Source: an uncultured Aquimarina sp.
GTDB taxonomy: Bacteria; Bacteroidota; Bacteroidia; Flavobacteriales; Flavobacteriaceae
DNA length: 64,000 nt
Reading direction: 5' to 3'
Assembly: GCA_947496705.1 (NCBI GenBank)
Contig: CANMDW010000022.1
Coordinates: 1 to 64,000 of the forward strand
In this document: piece by piece, positions 1-9,186 of the stretch
Layout: each line of letters opens with the position of its first letter
How positions within the stretch are numbered: the stretch's first letter is position 1
Translations under genes and position numbers: made by a program
The notes under the pieces: model-generated
Database searches by the model: none
What the model was told of the DNA's origin: nothing
Seen by the model: only the letters and a program-made list of their open reading frames with translations

Positions 1-246
1 GCTCACTGGTCCGTGGCTTGTCAGTTTACGTTTTGTTTGCGTTTTGTTTTTCAGACCTCAGATGCTGACCCATAACGCTAAATATATGAATCGGAGCAAG
101 GCAAGCACACTTGAACCAATTGATCTATCTGCGCATTTTTATTTCTTGTTTAATTTATAAAAATATAGCGCCATTGCAAAAAGGAAATGACCTTTTGATA
201 TAGCACTAAACTTTGCTCTGATTTCATATATGATGTTACCAGCTTT

Positions 247-1284
247 TTATTTTTTAGTCGCAAAATACTTCTTCACAACAAACCCCGATTTTGGTTCTCC
301 TGTTTCAAAATCTATGTAGGAAATCAACAAATATTTATGTCTTATCTCAATTACAGTTACAATTTGTCCTTTTTTAACTAATCCTATTTTACCGCTATTC
401 TTTTTTGCTGCAAATTTTAAATTAACATTTGTTTTTGCAATGCGAGTTTTAGTCAGTTTTTGTAACTCAAATGATATTTTTTGAGAAAATTCACTATTTA
501 ATTTTTCAAGCTCCTTTTTTGTTTCAATTATAACTTCACTATTTGATTTATCAGCCCTCTGTTGATGCACACTATAAAAAGTAAGAATGAATCCAATTAC
601 TGTTATTAGTTCTATAATAAAATTACGTGCTCGTTCTGAATTACTTTTTGATAATAAATTTGTTAATTCATTTAATATAGATGTTCTAAATTCCTCTAAA
701 TCATCTTGAGTAATGATTGTAGTTTGACTTAAAGTTTCTTCGGCAATATTTGATATTGTTTCATTTGCTTCTTCTGCTATACCAAAATCTTCCCAAGTTT
801 TTGATATAGCAGTTTCTTTAAGAAAATCACTAGAAATTCCTTGTAACGCAACATTTAAGGTATTGAATTTATTCAAATGTGATTGCTGAATTGTTTGAGC
901 AATCTGAGCCAAGCTTCCTGTCACAGCCAATTGACTTGTAGCTAGATTCGCAATTTTGTCAGAAACTAGTTTATCTTGCAAAGCTAGTTGTGATAAAGAA
1001 GACGTCAAACTAGATAATGCAAAATTATTCCCAGGCATTTGTAGTGAAGCGATTTGTGTAGCCAAATTACTACCTAACATTGAAGTTTTACTATACTTTT
1101 CCGTTTGTAGTGCCATATCTCTAGCAATCTCCGAAATTCCGCCTAACCCTGTCAAATTGGGTTTTATTTTATTTATATGTTGAATATATTTTGCAATTCC
1201 TGTCAATCCAGATAAACCAACAGTATTTTGCACTGCTTGATTCTGCTTCTGCATTGATTTAATTATTTCATCTAAATTATTCAT
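247..1284 (-). CDS. hypothetical membrane protein with C-terminal SH3-like domain
   Basis: I do not recognise the family. The 345-residue product has a long polar N-terminal half rich in Ser, Leu, Gln and Asn with no signal peptide. One hydrophobic segment lies near residues 225-242 (RNFIIELITVIGFILTFYS), followed by a charged, probably coiled-coil stretch. The last 60 residues (NVNLKFAAKKNSGKIGLVKK, then a Val/Ile-rich run) look like a bacterial SH3 fold. It lies downstream of the recombinase gene on the same strand, 60 bp away, so it may be cargo of a small mobile island. The product is probably anchored in the inner membrane. Function unknown; the gene itself is convincing from length and low-complexity-free coding. 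Confidence 0.7.
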   Translation of the reverse strand: MNNLDEIIKSMQKQNQAVQNTVGLSGLTGIAKYIQHINKIKPNLTGLGGISEIARDMALQTEKYSKTSMLGSNLATQIASLQMPGNNFALSSLTSSLSQLALQDKLVSDKIANLATSQLAVTGSLAQIAQTIQQSHLNKFNTLNVALQGISSDFLKETAISKTWEDFGIAEEANETISNIAEETLSQTTIITQDDLEEFRTSILNELTNLLSKSNSERARNFIIELITVIGFILTFYSVHQQRADKSNSEVIIETKKELEKLNSEFSQKISFELQKLTKTRIAKTNVNLKFAAKKNSGKIGLVKKGQIVTVIEIRHKYLLISYIDFETGEPKSGFVVKKYFATKK

Positions 1285-1345
1285 CTTTCAAATTGCTGGT
1301 AACGTAAGAATATATCCACTGGTAGATATATTTTCTATATGTTTT

Positions 1346-2485
1346 TTACAAATCTAACGGATTTTTGATCATTCTAAAATTATTTGTCGCTACATGTGTA
1401 TACAATTCGGTGGTTTTGCTGGAACTATGCCCAAGCAAACTTTGTATATATCGCAGATCGGTGCCGTTTTCAAGCAAATGGGTAGCAAAACTATGTCTTA
1501 ATGTATGCGGAGTTACTTTTTTCCTGATGCCTGCCTTCTCGCTAGCGTTCTTTACAATTTTTGCAACACTCTGAGCCGCATATTTCCCTCCTCGCGCACC
1601 TTCAAACAGATAACATAGGGGTTTCCATTCCTTATAATATGTTCTCAAATCTTTAAGCAAAGTTTTTGAAAGTAGCGTATATCGGTCTTTATTGCCTTTG
1701 GCATGAGCCACCCTGATCAGCATTCGTGTACTGTCAATATCGGTAAGTTTCAAGTTTACTATTTCACCTCTTCGTAATCCTGCTGAATAAAGCAAACTTA
1801 CAATACATTTGTGTTTTATATTATTAGTGCAATGTATCATTGCCAATATTTCTTCTTTAGATAAAACTTGGGGCAAGTGTCTTTCTTTTCTAGGTCGTTC
1901 TATGGTGTAAAAACGATTGGGCATTTCTAAAACTATTTCATAATAGAACTTAATGCTATTCACTGCCTGATTGATACAAGAATTAGACCTACCTTCTTGT
2001 ACAAGTTTTTGAAGATAATACCTGATATCAAGTTCATTGATTTCAAGTAACTCTCTATCCTTATAATAATTGATAAAGACTTCAAAGGCAGCTACATAGT
2101 TCCTGATGGTATTGTTGGCATATCGTTTTAATTCCAGTTTTTGTAAATATGTTTCAGGACATACACGATATCCCTGTTGTACCATACGGTTTCTGTACCA
2201 GGCTGTATTTATCGCTTCAGTATTAGGGTTTATAACCCTGTTTTTAAAGAAGTAGTTACAATTCACCCAGGCCACACCTTTAAAGGTCTTAAAAATCAGG
2301 TTTTGGTTTTCCTGAGTATTTGCTATATAAACCATACCAAATCGATCACTCCAGGTAACGTCGGGTAATTCCTTTATCAACGCCTGTATTACCTTATTGG
2401 GATAAAACTGCAGCCCAATCATCTTCTGTTGATTGATTAGCAAATGTTTTAAAGTAATGTGTTTACGCGGGGATTGCATACCCAA
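1346..2485 (-). CDS. site-specific tyrosine recombinase (XerC/D or phage integrase type)
   Basis: A 379-residue enzyme that cuts and rejoins DNA through a covalent phosphotyrosine link. The N-terminal part (about residues 105-190) resembles the SAM-like core-binding domain. The C-terminal catalytic domain shows the family residues: Arg in GLRRGEIVNL, Lys in the beta-hairpin region (AKGNKDRYT), the HTLRHSFATHL box (His and Arg), and GHSSSKTTELYTHV with the second His and the nucleophilic Tyr. About 100 extra residues precede the core-binding domain, as in many Bacteroidota integron-integrase-like recombinases. It is divergent from the zinc-ribbon gene at 2602. I cannot tell a Xer housekeeping role from an element integrase; the accessory neighbours favour the latter. 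Confidence 0.93.
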   Translation of the reverse strand: MGMQSPRKHITLKHLLINQQKMIGLQFYPNKVIQALIKELPDVTWSDRFGMVYIANTQENQNLIFKTFKGVAWVNCNYFFKNRVINPNTEAINTAWYRNRMVQQGYRVCPETYLQKLELKRYANNTIRNYVAAFEVFINYYKDRELLEINELDIRYYLQKLVQEGRSNSCINQAVNSIKFYYEIVLEMPNRFYTIERPRKERHLPQVLSKEEILAMIHCTNNIKHKCIVSLLYSAGLRRGEIVNLKLTDIDSTRMLIRVAHAKGNKDRYTLLSKTLLKDLRTYYKEWKPLCYLFEGARGGKYAAQSVAKIVKNASEKAGIRKKVTPHTLRHSFATHLLENGTDLRYIQSLLGHSSSKTTELYTHVATNNFRMIKNPLDL

Positions 2486-2524
2486 ATATGAACATATAGG
2501 ATATTATTACCAAGTATAAGTGTA

Positions 2525-2563
2525 GTATTATACGTCTGTTATACGTATACGTCTACGGGTAAC
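2525..2563. promoter_or_regulatory. operator-like repeats between divergent genes
   Basis: The 116-bp gap between the divergent recombinase and zinc-ribbon genes has three copies of TATACGT (2529-2535, 2540-2546, 2546-2552), including the perfect palindrome TATACGTATA at 2540-2549, enclosed by GTTA and TAAC (2538-2541 and 2560-2563). This looks like a repressor or recombinase binding site covering one or both promoters. No known consensus was matched. Confidence 0.35.
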
Positions 2564-2601
2564 ATTTTGAAACCTGTAAACATTCATATATAAAGAAATT
2601 T

Positions 2602-2976
2602 ATGAGTATACTATGTCTATATTGTAGTGAACAGGTAAAGGGTAGGGCAGGCAAAAAATTTTGTACCCCTTATTGTAAATCTGCCTATCATTACAAAATA
2701 AATGCCCATAAAGAGGATTCATTATTTAAAAAAATCGACAAACAACTCAAGAACAACCGAAAATTGTTAAAAAGGTATAACAAAGCTGGCCTGGCTTCAG
2801 TGCGTAAAGGAACATTAATTGCTGAGGGTTTTAATCCGAAATACTTTACGCATTACTGGAAAAACAAAAAAGGACAAGTATATCTTTTTTGTTATGAATT
2901 TGGATTTTTGGCGCTAAAGGATCATCAAAAAGAAAAATATCTCTTAGTGCAATGGCAGTCTTACATGAATAAATAA
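2602..2976 (+). CDS. small zinc-ribbon protein, unknown function
   Basis: A 124-residue cytoplasmic protein. The N-terminus has a likely zinc-binding set, Cys5-x2-Cys8-x12-Cys21-x3-Cys25, then a Lys-rich linker (about residues 40-60) and a C-terminal aromatic-rich domain (HYWKNKKGQVYLFCYEFGFL). Start is the ATG after AAAGAAATTT. It is divergent from the recombinase and the two share a 116-bp operator-like gap, so they may be functionally linked. The treble-clef-like cysteines and basic linker suggest nucleic-acid binding (inference). No catalytic motif is visible. Confidence 0.75.
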   Translation: MSILCLYCSEQVKGRAGKKFCTPYCKSAYHYKINAHKEDSLFKKIDKQLKNNRKLLKRYNKAGLASVRKGTLIAEGFNPKYFTHYWKNKKGQVYLFCYEFGFLALKDHQKEKYLLVQWQSYMNK

Positions 2977-2979
2977 TTT

Positions 2980-3438
2980 TTATGATTTCTGAACTGCAAA
3001 TAGCAAATGAGTGCCAGAGTCTGACGACATATCCAATTTTACAGCAATAGTAATGGATTGCGATTGAAATATGTGTGTGGTAGCATACGTCCCCTGTTTT
3101 TCTGTCTTGAGCAATGTATATTCTGAAATAAATCTAGATAATAATTTAAGTACATAATTTTGATCATTGGTCATATAGGTCACCTGCCCGGATTTTTTAT
3201 TGACCCTCACCCCATAATAAAAGCCATCGGTCTTTTTCCAATTATAGAAGGTATATTTGTCATTTGTCTCTTCAGCTTTTAAAAATCCTTTTGTTTTCAC
3301 GAATGCTTCAAAATCTGCTTTCTTGTTGGATGCTATATATCCGGAAAGCGTTGCCCACTCTTGTTCTTTTAGAAATTGCCCAAAAGTAACACCCGACATA
3401 AAAAGAAGCATACAGCCGATCATTATAGAATACTTCAT
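2980..3438 (-). CDS. small secreted protein, unknown function
   Basis: 152 residues starting with a clear Sec signal peptide (MKYSIMIGCMLLFMSGVTFG, then Q at the likely cleavage point). The mature part is a mixed alpha/beta domain of about 130 residues with many Tyr and Lys (EETNDKYTFYNWKKTDGFYY). No catalytic or metal motif is seen. It converges with the zinc-ribbon gene, the two stop codons being only 3 bp apart, so transcription from each side runs into the other. Probably periplasmic; not recognised. Confidence 0.7.
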   Translation of the reverse strand: MKYSIMIGCMLLFMSGVTFGQFLKEQEWATLSGYIASNKKADFEAFVKTKGFLKAEETNDKYTFYNWKKTDGFYYGVRVNKKSGQVTYMTNDQNYVLKLLSRFISEYTLLKTEKQGTYATTHIFQSQSITIAVKLDMSSDSGTHLLFAVQKS

Positions 3439-3496
3439 AGTAGTATTGTTTGGTCTATTACTATAAGTAACAAGGATTCGATAAAATTAGTATTCG

Positions 3497-3660
3497 TTAC
3501 CTATTATAATTCCAGATATTCTTATGCATGGCCAGTAGTTGGCAGGAATAACGCAGCACTTTATTCTTTTCTAAAGAAAGCGAGAGGTTATCCTTCAGGA
3601 CCTTTATTATATAGTGTTTGCTAGTCTTAATATTTCAGCATTTCAGACTTTTACATTATC
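3497..3660 (-). pseudogene. decayed fragment of a second recG 3' end
   Basis: Read on the minus strand this stretch encodes a diverged version of the last 40 or so residues of RecG, with the block LSLEKNKVLRY identical and the ending HKNIWNY followed by a stop at 3497-3499. It matches the C-terminus of the intact recG (4830-6932) residue by residue back to about 3630; further upstream an in-frame stop and a likely frameshift appear, then similarity fades near 3660. 22 bp (3505-3526) are identical to 4838-4859. No start codon or helicase motif remains, so it cannot be functional. The lipoprotein gene 3792-4727 lies between the two recG ends. Confidence 0.75.
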
Positions 3661-3791
3661 ACTTAGGCCGACAAATAATCTCTTAATAGCTATTTATAGG
3701 GAGTATGTATTTTAACTATTTATAGTGATGTATGGTAGTCAGCTTTTTTTTATCTTGGAAGTTTTATATTGTTTAACCCAATCTTTCTACT

Positions 3792-4727
3792 ATGATACGC
3801 ATTATAAACCTATCCTTATTGATGTTATTTGTGTTTTTTATCTCCTGTAATTCAAATGATGATTCTTCGCCAGATGAAACTTCAAACGACAATACGGGAA
3901 ATGACCATGCCGGAGTATTATTTGAGGCATCCTTCGAAAATGGAACGGTTCCTTATCTGATTGGTAACAATGCCCACCCCGGAGGTGGTCGTTTTGTCTT
4001 TGTTGGCGGAGAAATAAACAACGGAGCGTTAAATCCCGGAGATGGCACCCAATTTTACGGAGAATATAATAATGTTATTCTGGATGACTCAGAAGAAGCA
4101 GCCAATCCCAGTACCGGGTCTAAATTTGCTTTAAAAACTCATTATGCGGCAGGTCATGCCTTTAGCTTTCAGAAAAATACCACCATCATCAAGGTTCCTC
4201 AGCAAGATGTCTTATATGTGAGATGGTGGCAGAAGTGGTCGAAAAATTGGGTGTGGCCGTCAGATCAACAAAAACTAATAAAAATTAAGGGTCCCGATGT
4301 GAGTCAGAACTTTCCTGTTACGGGAGGGCTCAATGTGATCCATCTAACCTATTCGCCAAATGGTGAAGGGCAAAAGTATGTGTATTCAAAATGGTCAGGA
4401 GACGAAACCGACTACCGGGGAGGAGACAGCGTTCCTGATAATGATAACTTTCTGTTGGAGACCAATCGGTGGTATTGTATTGAAGTTATGGTTCAGTTAA
4501 ACACACCGAATCAGTCAGATGGGGAGTACAACTATTGGATTGACGGCGATCTTAAGCTTCGATTAACGGGGGTGAATAACCGGGGATCGGTTACTACCGG
4601 TGTTGAGACTATCGAGATGCAACACGTCTACCAGGATAACAATCCTCCTCAGGTCGGTATTCCTACATGGATTGGCGATATTGTTATCTCTACTCAGCGT
4701 ATTGGTTGTGGAAATACTGCTAATTAG
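3792..4727 (+). CDS. lipoprotein with probable concanavalin-like (carbohydrate-acting) fold
   Basis: 311 residues. The N-terminus is a lipoprotein signal (LLMLFVFFISC, lipobox Cys19) followed by a Ser/Asp/Asn-rich linker. The remaining 265 residues are rich in Trp, Tyr and Gly (YVRWWQKWSKNWVWPSDQQK), typical of beta-sandwich polysaccharide lyases or lectin-like glucanase folds; the assignment to a carbohydrate-active family is inference from composition only. The product would sit in the outer membrane or periplasm. It stands between the intact recG and the recG fragment, transcribed towards recG, which suggests it arrived by insertion or local duplication. Confidence 0.65.
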   Translation: MIRIINLSLLMLFVFFISCNSNDDSSPDETSNDNTGNDHAGVLFEASFENGTVPYLIGNNAHPGGGRFVFVGGEINNGALNPGDGTQFYGEYNNVILDDSEEAANPSTGSKFALKTHYAAGHAFSFQKNTTIIKVPQQDVLYVRWWQKWSKNWVWPSDQQKLIKIKGPDVSQNFPVTGGLNVIHLTYSPNGEGQKYVYSKWSGDETDYRGGDSVPDNDNFLLETNRWYCIEVMVQLNTPNQSDGEYNYWIDGDLKLRLTGVNNRGSVTTGVETIEMQHVYQDNNPPQVGIPTWIGDIVISTQRIGCGNTAN

Positions 4728-4829
4728 TAGTTACTTCTATAGCTCTTGGGTTTTAATGTAACATTTCTTACATATATCACAGACCTTATTTTTATCTGAA
4801 GAGTGTAGAGTGTTCTATAGCATATGATG

Positions 4830-6932
4830 TTAACTAATATAATTCCAGATATTCTTATGTTTTGCGAGTTGTTGATAGGTGTAGCGCAATACTTTGTTTT
4901 TTTCCAATGATAAACCCGCATCTTCCTTGAGTATCTTCATGGCATAGTATCGGGCGGTTTTCAGGATATCATTATCCCTCACAATATCTGCGATTTTTAA
5001 ATTGAGCACTCCGCTTTGTTGTGTGCCCATAATATCTCCGGGGCCACGCAGTTTTAGATCTACTTCGGCAATATCAAAACCGTCATTGGTGCGTACCATA
5101 GTTTCTAACCGGGTTTTGCTGTCTGCAGATAATTTGAAGCTGGTCATCAGGATACAAAAACTTTGCTCGGCACCACGACCTACACGTCCACGTAGCTGGT
5201 GTAGTTGTGAGAGTCCGAATCGTTCTGCACTCTCTATGATCATCACGCTGGCATTAGGTACATCGACACCCACCTCAATAACGGTTGTAGCCACCATAAT
5301 CTGTGTTTGACCTTTTACAAAGCGTTCCATCTCATAATCTTTATCGGCAGGTTTCATTTTGCCATGCACAATAGAGATCTGATACTCTGGAGCAGGGAAG
5401 GAGCGGGCAATACTCTCATAGCCGTCCATGAGGTCTTTATAATCCATGGCTTCAGATTCCTGTATCAAAGGATATACGATATAGATCTGCCGCCCTTTCT
5501 GTATTTCGTCTGCAATAAACTTAAAAACTTTTAATCGATTACTATCATATCGATGCACCGTTTTAATAGCTTTACGACCTGGTGGTAACTCATCGATGAT
5601 CGAGATGTCCAGATCTCCATACAAACTCATGGCCAATGTTCTGGGTATGGGAGTAGCGGTCATTACCAAAATATGAGGAGGGTAGGTGTTTTTATGCCAC
5701 AGTTTGGATCGCTGGGCCACCCCAAAGCGATGTTGCTCATCGATAATGGCCAGCCCAAGATTTTTAAACTGCACTTTGTCTTCAAGTATGGCATGGGTAC
5801 CGATAAGGATATGTAACGAACCATCTTCCAGTTCCTGATGGATCTCACGGCGTTCTTTGGCTGTAGAGCTACCCATTAATAGTTTTAGATTGATATCCAG
5901 GTTTTTGGTAAGTGCTGTAATCCCTTGATAATGTTGATTGGCCAGGATCGCTGTGGGTGCCATCAAACATGCCTGAAAACCATTGTCTATGGCCAGCAGC
6001 ATCGTCATTAATCCCACAATAGTTTTACCAGAACCTACATCCCCCTGTAGCAATCGGTTCATCTGGGCACTGCTGCCAATATCGTTTCGTATTTCTTTGA
6101 TCACCCGTTTTTGAGCATTGGTAAGTTCAAACGGAAGGTGATTTTTATAGAAGTTGTTAAAGTGTTTTCCAACCTCGGTAAAAGGAAACCCTTTTATTTT
6201 TTGTTTTCTGATCAGTTTTTTGGTAATAAGCTGCAGCTGAATATAAAAGAGCTCTTCAAACTTCAGGCGATACTGTGCTTTGGCAAGCAAATCCTGACTT
6301 TTCGGGAAATGTACATTAAAGACAGCTTCACTTTTTGAAATAAGTTTCAGTTCGTCCAGAATTTCTTTAGACAACGTATCATAAAACTCAACTTTGGTCT
6401 CGACAAACAATTGCTGCATCATTTTCATCATCACGCGATTGGTAATACCTTTGTTAGACAATTTTTCGGTAGAAGGATACACAGGCTGCATGGCCGTTCT
6501 CAGGTTCTGTTCATGTTCAGCGAGCAATTCCATCTCGGGATGTGGCATACTATAGCCATTATAATATTTGGTTTTTCCGAAGATGACATAAGGTGTATTT
6601 AGCTTTAGGTTTTCGCGAATCCATTTTTGCCCCCTGAACCATACCAGCTCCATTTCGCCCGTATCATCAATAAACCTGGCCACCAAGCGCTTTCCTTTCT
6701 TTTGTTCGACAGTTTTGATGTTGATGATCTTACCTATGATCTGTACATCGGCCGAGGTGCGTTGCAGTTGATTGATCTTATAATAATGGGTTTTATCAAT
6801 ATATCGGTTGGGGAACAGATTTACCAGATCCTGATAGGTATGAATCCCTAACTCAGATCGCAGCAAGGTAGCACGCGAAGGCCCGACGCCTTTTAAATAA
6901 TCGATAGGTGTTTGTAGGATATTGGAATTCAA
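4830..6932 (-). CDS. recG: ATP-dependent DNA helicase RecG
   Basis: 700 residues, the normal RecG length. RecG remodels stalled replication forks and branch-migrates Holliday junctions. Domain order: N-terminal wedge/OB domain (about residues 1-190), helicase domain 1 with Walker A LLQGDVGSGKT and the RecG-type Walker B box DEQHRFG, motif III TATPIPRT, helicase domain 2 with motif VI QLRGRVGRG, and the C-terminal TRG region ending IWNYIS. The start at 6932 gives MNSNILQTPIDYLKGVG, the usual beginning. It is a single-gene unit converging with 3792-4727. A decayed copy of its last 40 codons lies at 3497-3660. Confidence 0.97.
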   Translation of the reverse strand: MNSNILQTPIDYLKGVGPSRATLLRSELGIHTYQDLVNLFPNRYIDKTHYYKINQLQRTSADVQIIGKIINIKTVEQKKGKRLVARFIDDTGEMELVWFRGQKWIRENLKLNTPYVIFGKTKYYNGYSMPHPEMELLAEHEQNLRTAMQPVYPSTEKLSNKGITNRVMMKMMQQLFVETKVEFYDTLSKEILDELKLISKSEAVFNVHFPKSQDLLAKAQYRLKFEELFYIQLQLITKKLIRKQKIKGFPFTEVGKHFNNFYKNHLPFELTNAQKRVIKEIRNDIGSSAQMNRLLQGDVGSGKTIVGLMTMLLAIDNGFQACLMAPTAILANQHYQGITALTKNLDINLKLLMGSSTAKERREIHQELEDGSLHILIGTHAILEDKVQFKNLGLAIIDEQHRFGVAQRSKLWHKNTYPPHILVMTATPIPRTLAMSLYGDLDISIIDELPPGRKAIKTVHRYDSNRLKVFKFIADEIQKGRQIYIVYPLIQESEAMDYKDLMDGYESIARSFPAPEYQISIVHGKMKPADKDYEMERFVKGQTQIMVATTVIEVGVDVPNASVMIIESAERFGLSQLHQLRGRVGRGAEQSFCILMTSFKLSADSKTRLETMVRTNDGFDIAEVDLKLRGPGDIMGTQQSGVLNLKIADIVRDNDILKTARYYAMKILKEDAGLSLEKNKVLRYTYQQLAKHKNIWNYIS

Positions 6933-6950
6933 TTTTTTAGGTTGTTATGA

Positions 6951-6980
6951 GACCTGACAGGTTTTGAAACCTGTCAGGTC
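6951..6980. repeat. perfect 14-bp inverted repeat upstream of recG
   Basis: GACCTGACAGGTTT (6951-6964) is followed by a 2-base spacer and its exact complement (6967-6980). It stands just upstream of recG and between two divergent genes, so it is not a simple terminator for either. It may be a REP-like dispersed palindrome or a regulator site. Confidence 0.6.
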
Positions 6981-7083
6981 TTGTATACATAAAAACGAAG
7001 ATAAGAGTTATTAAAATATAGTTCAAAATAAATATTGTAACATAACCAGCAGATTTTCGTTATTTTGGCAGAACATTTGATCT

Positions 7084-9177
7084 ATGCTTAATATGAAATT
7101 TTTTATGTGCCTTTTGGTATGCTTTATTTCCTTCGGAAGTAGTGCACAGCAAACAGATTTGGTTGACTTTTTAAAAGGGCAGGTGGATATCACGGTGCAT
7201 GCCGGGGCAAAAACGGTAAAAGGAGACGTTAAGTATACCTTTAAAATCCTTCAGGATATACCATCTATTTACATTGATGCACGAAAAATGCAGATTGAAG
7301 CCATTCAGCTCGACGGGAAAAAAGCAGATGTTGCTTATGATGATCAAAAGATAACGATCAGAGCTGATTTTAAAGCCGACACCAATCATAGTGTTGTTGT
7401 CCGGTATACTGCTGCACCCAAAAAAGCAATGTATTTTGTAAAAGACTATCAGGGAAACGATCAAATCTGGACACAAGGTCAGGGCAAGTATACCTCAAAT
7501 TGGTTGCCCAGTTTTGATGATATGAATGAAAAAGTCGAGTTTGATCTTACGATTAAGCATACAAAAGGGTACGAAGTAATCGCCAATGGAAAGTTACTTG
7601 CTACCAAATCGGTTAATGATTCTGTACAACGTTGGCAGTATGATATGCAGAAACCCATGAGCAGCTATCTGGTGGCGTTGGCTATTGGTAAGTATGAGAA
7701 AGTAGTAGAGACTTCTGCCAGTGGTGTTCCCTTAGAAATGTATTACTATCCCGAGGATACAGATAAGTTCGAAACGACCTATCGACATAGCAAGAAAATA
7801 TTCGATTTCCTGGAAACAGAGATAGGATATGCCTATCCCTGGCAAAATTACAAGCAAATCCCGGTAAAAGACTTCTTATATGCAGGGATGGAAAATACAG
7901 GAACCACCATTTTTTCTGATGCTTTTGTGGTTGATGAAATTGCTTTTACAGATCGAAATTATATCAATATCAATGCCCATGAATTAGCGCATCAATGGTT
8001 TGGGGATTTGGTTACCGAGACTGAAGGTACACACCATTGGTTACAAGAAGGTTTTGCAACTTATTATGCACTTTTGGCCGAAAAAGAGATCTTTGGAGAA
8101 GATTATTTTTTATATAAATTATATGAAAGTGCAGAGCAGCTTACAGAATTATCCAAAACCGAAAATGCTACCTCTTTATTAGACCCTAAAGCGAGTTCTC
8201 TTACATTTTATCAAAGGGGAGCCTGGGCAATTCATGCGTTGAGGAATTTGATTGGGGACGCCAGTTTTAAAATTACAGTTCATAATTACCTGGAGAAGCA
8301 TAAGTTTCAAAATGCAACAACCGATGACTTTATGACTGTGGCAGAAGAAGTGAGCGGTAAAGACCTTTCGGAGTATAGAAAATTGTGGTTAGAGCATATA
8401 AAATTTCCTTCGCAGGAAGCATTGGATATCTTAACAAAGTATTCATTTATAAAAGAATACCTGAGTTTGGCACAGGAACGCACCCAGCCTATGGAGGGCA
8501 AATGGGGAAACCTGGCAAAAGCACTAGAGTTTCCTGTGAATGATTATTTTGGGCAGGAAGTTATTTATCAATTAGAAGGAAAGACAGAACCCGAAATAAT
8601 TGCATTGTATGACAAAGCATTTGAAACAAATAACATTTTTGTACGCCAGGCTATTGCCAATACATTAAGTACTATACCTCTGGATCTACAAAAGCAATAC
8701 GAATCGTTATTAAAGGATCCATCTTATGCTACTATAGAACCAGCTTTATATCATTTATGGTCAAATTTTCCTGAAAAAAGAAAAGAATACCTTGAACTTA
8801 CCAAAGAAATTGTGGGATTTAATGATAAGAATGTTAGGATTTTATGGCTGGTATTAGCATTAAGTACTCAGGACTATCAAAACGAAAAACATCAGCAATT
8901 TTATCATGAACTATCGGGATATACCTCTCCAGAATTTGGTTTTAGCACCCGTGCAAATGCATTTACATATCTTGAAAGTTTACAGGCTTTTTCAGATACA
9001 TCTTTGAAAAACCTGGTTGATGGGGCAACACATCATAACTGGCGTTTTAGAAACTCTTGCAGGAAAATTCTGGATAATTTATTAAAGGACGAAAAATATC
9101 AAAAGAAATACGTAGTTTTAATGAATAGTTTATCAAAGAATCAGCAGGATTTTTTACAGAAAAAATTAACCCCATAG
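7084..9177 (+). CDS. secreted M1-family zinc aminopeptidase
   Basis: 697 residues with a Sec signal peptide (FFMCLLVCFISFGSSAQQ). The N-terminal beta-saddle (about 20-230) leads to the catalytic domain with the exopeptidase signature GMENTG and the zinc site HELAHQWFG plus the downstream Glu in WLQEGFATYYA. The C-terminal 250 residues are HEAT-like helical repeats. The family removes N-terminal residues from peptides, here probably in the periplasm or at the cell surface for peptide nutrition. The 9-bp gap to the patatin gene at 9187 suggests one transcript. The start gives MLNMKFFMC; the in-frame ATG at codon 4 is an alternative. Confidence 0.93.
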   Translation: MLNMKFFMCLLVCFISFGSSAQQTDLVDFLKGQVDITVHAGAKTVKGDVKYTFKILQDIPSIYIDARKMQIEAIQLDGKKADVAYDDQKITIRADFKADTNHSVVVRYTAAPKKAMYFVKDYQGNDQIWTQGQGKYTSNWLPSFDDMNEKVEFDLTIKHTKGYEVIANGKLLATKSVNDSVQRWQYDMQKPMSSYLVALAIGKYEKVVETSASGVPLEMYYYPEDTDKFETTYRHSKKIFDFLETEIGYAYPWQNYKQIPVKDFLYAGMENTGTTIFSDAFVVDEIAFTDRNYININAHELAHQWFGDLVTETEGTHHWLQEGFATYYALLAEKEIFGEDYFLYKLYESAEQLTELSKTENATSLLDPKASSLTFYQRGAWAIHALRNLIGDASFKITVHNYLEKHKFQNATTDDFMTVAEEVSGKDLSEYRKLWLEHIKFPSQEALDILTKYSFIKEYLSLAQERTQPMEGKWGNLAKALEFPVNDYFGQEVIYQLEGKTEPEIIALYDKAFETNNIFVRQAIANTLSTIPLDLQKQYESLLKDPSYATIEPALYHLWSNFPEKRKEYLELTKEIVGFNDKNVRILWLVLALSTQDYQNEKHQQFYHELSGYTSPEFGFSTRANAFTYLESLQAFSDTSLKNLVDGATHHNWRFRNSCRKILDNLLKDEKYQKKYVVLMNSLSKNQQDFLQKKLTP

Positions 9178-9186
9178 CACTATAGT

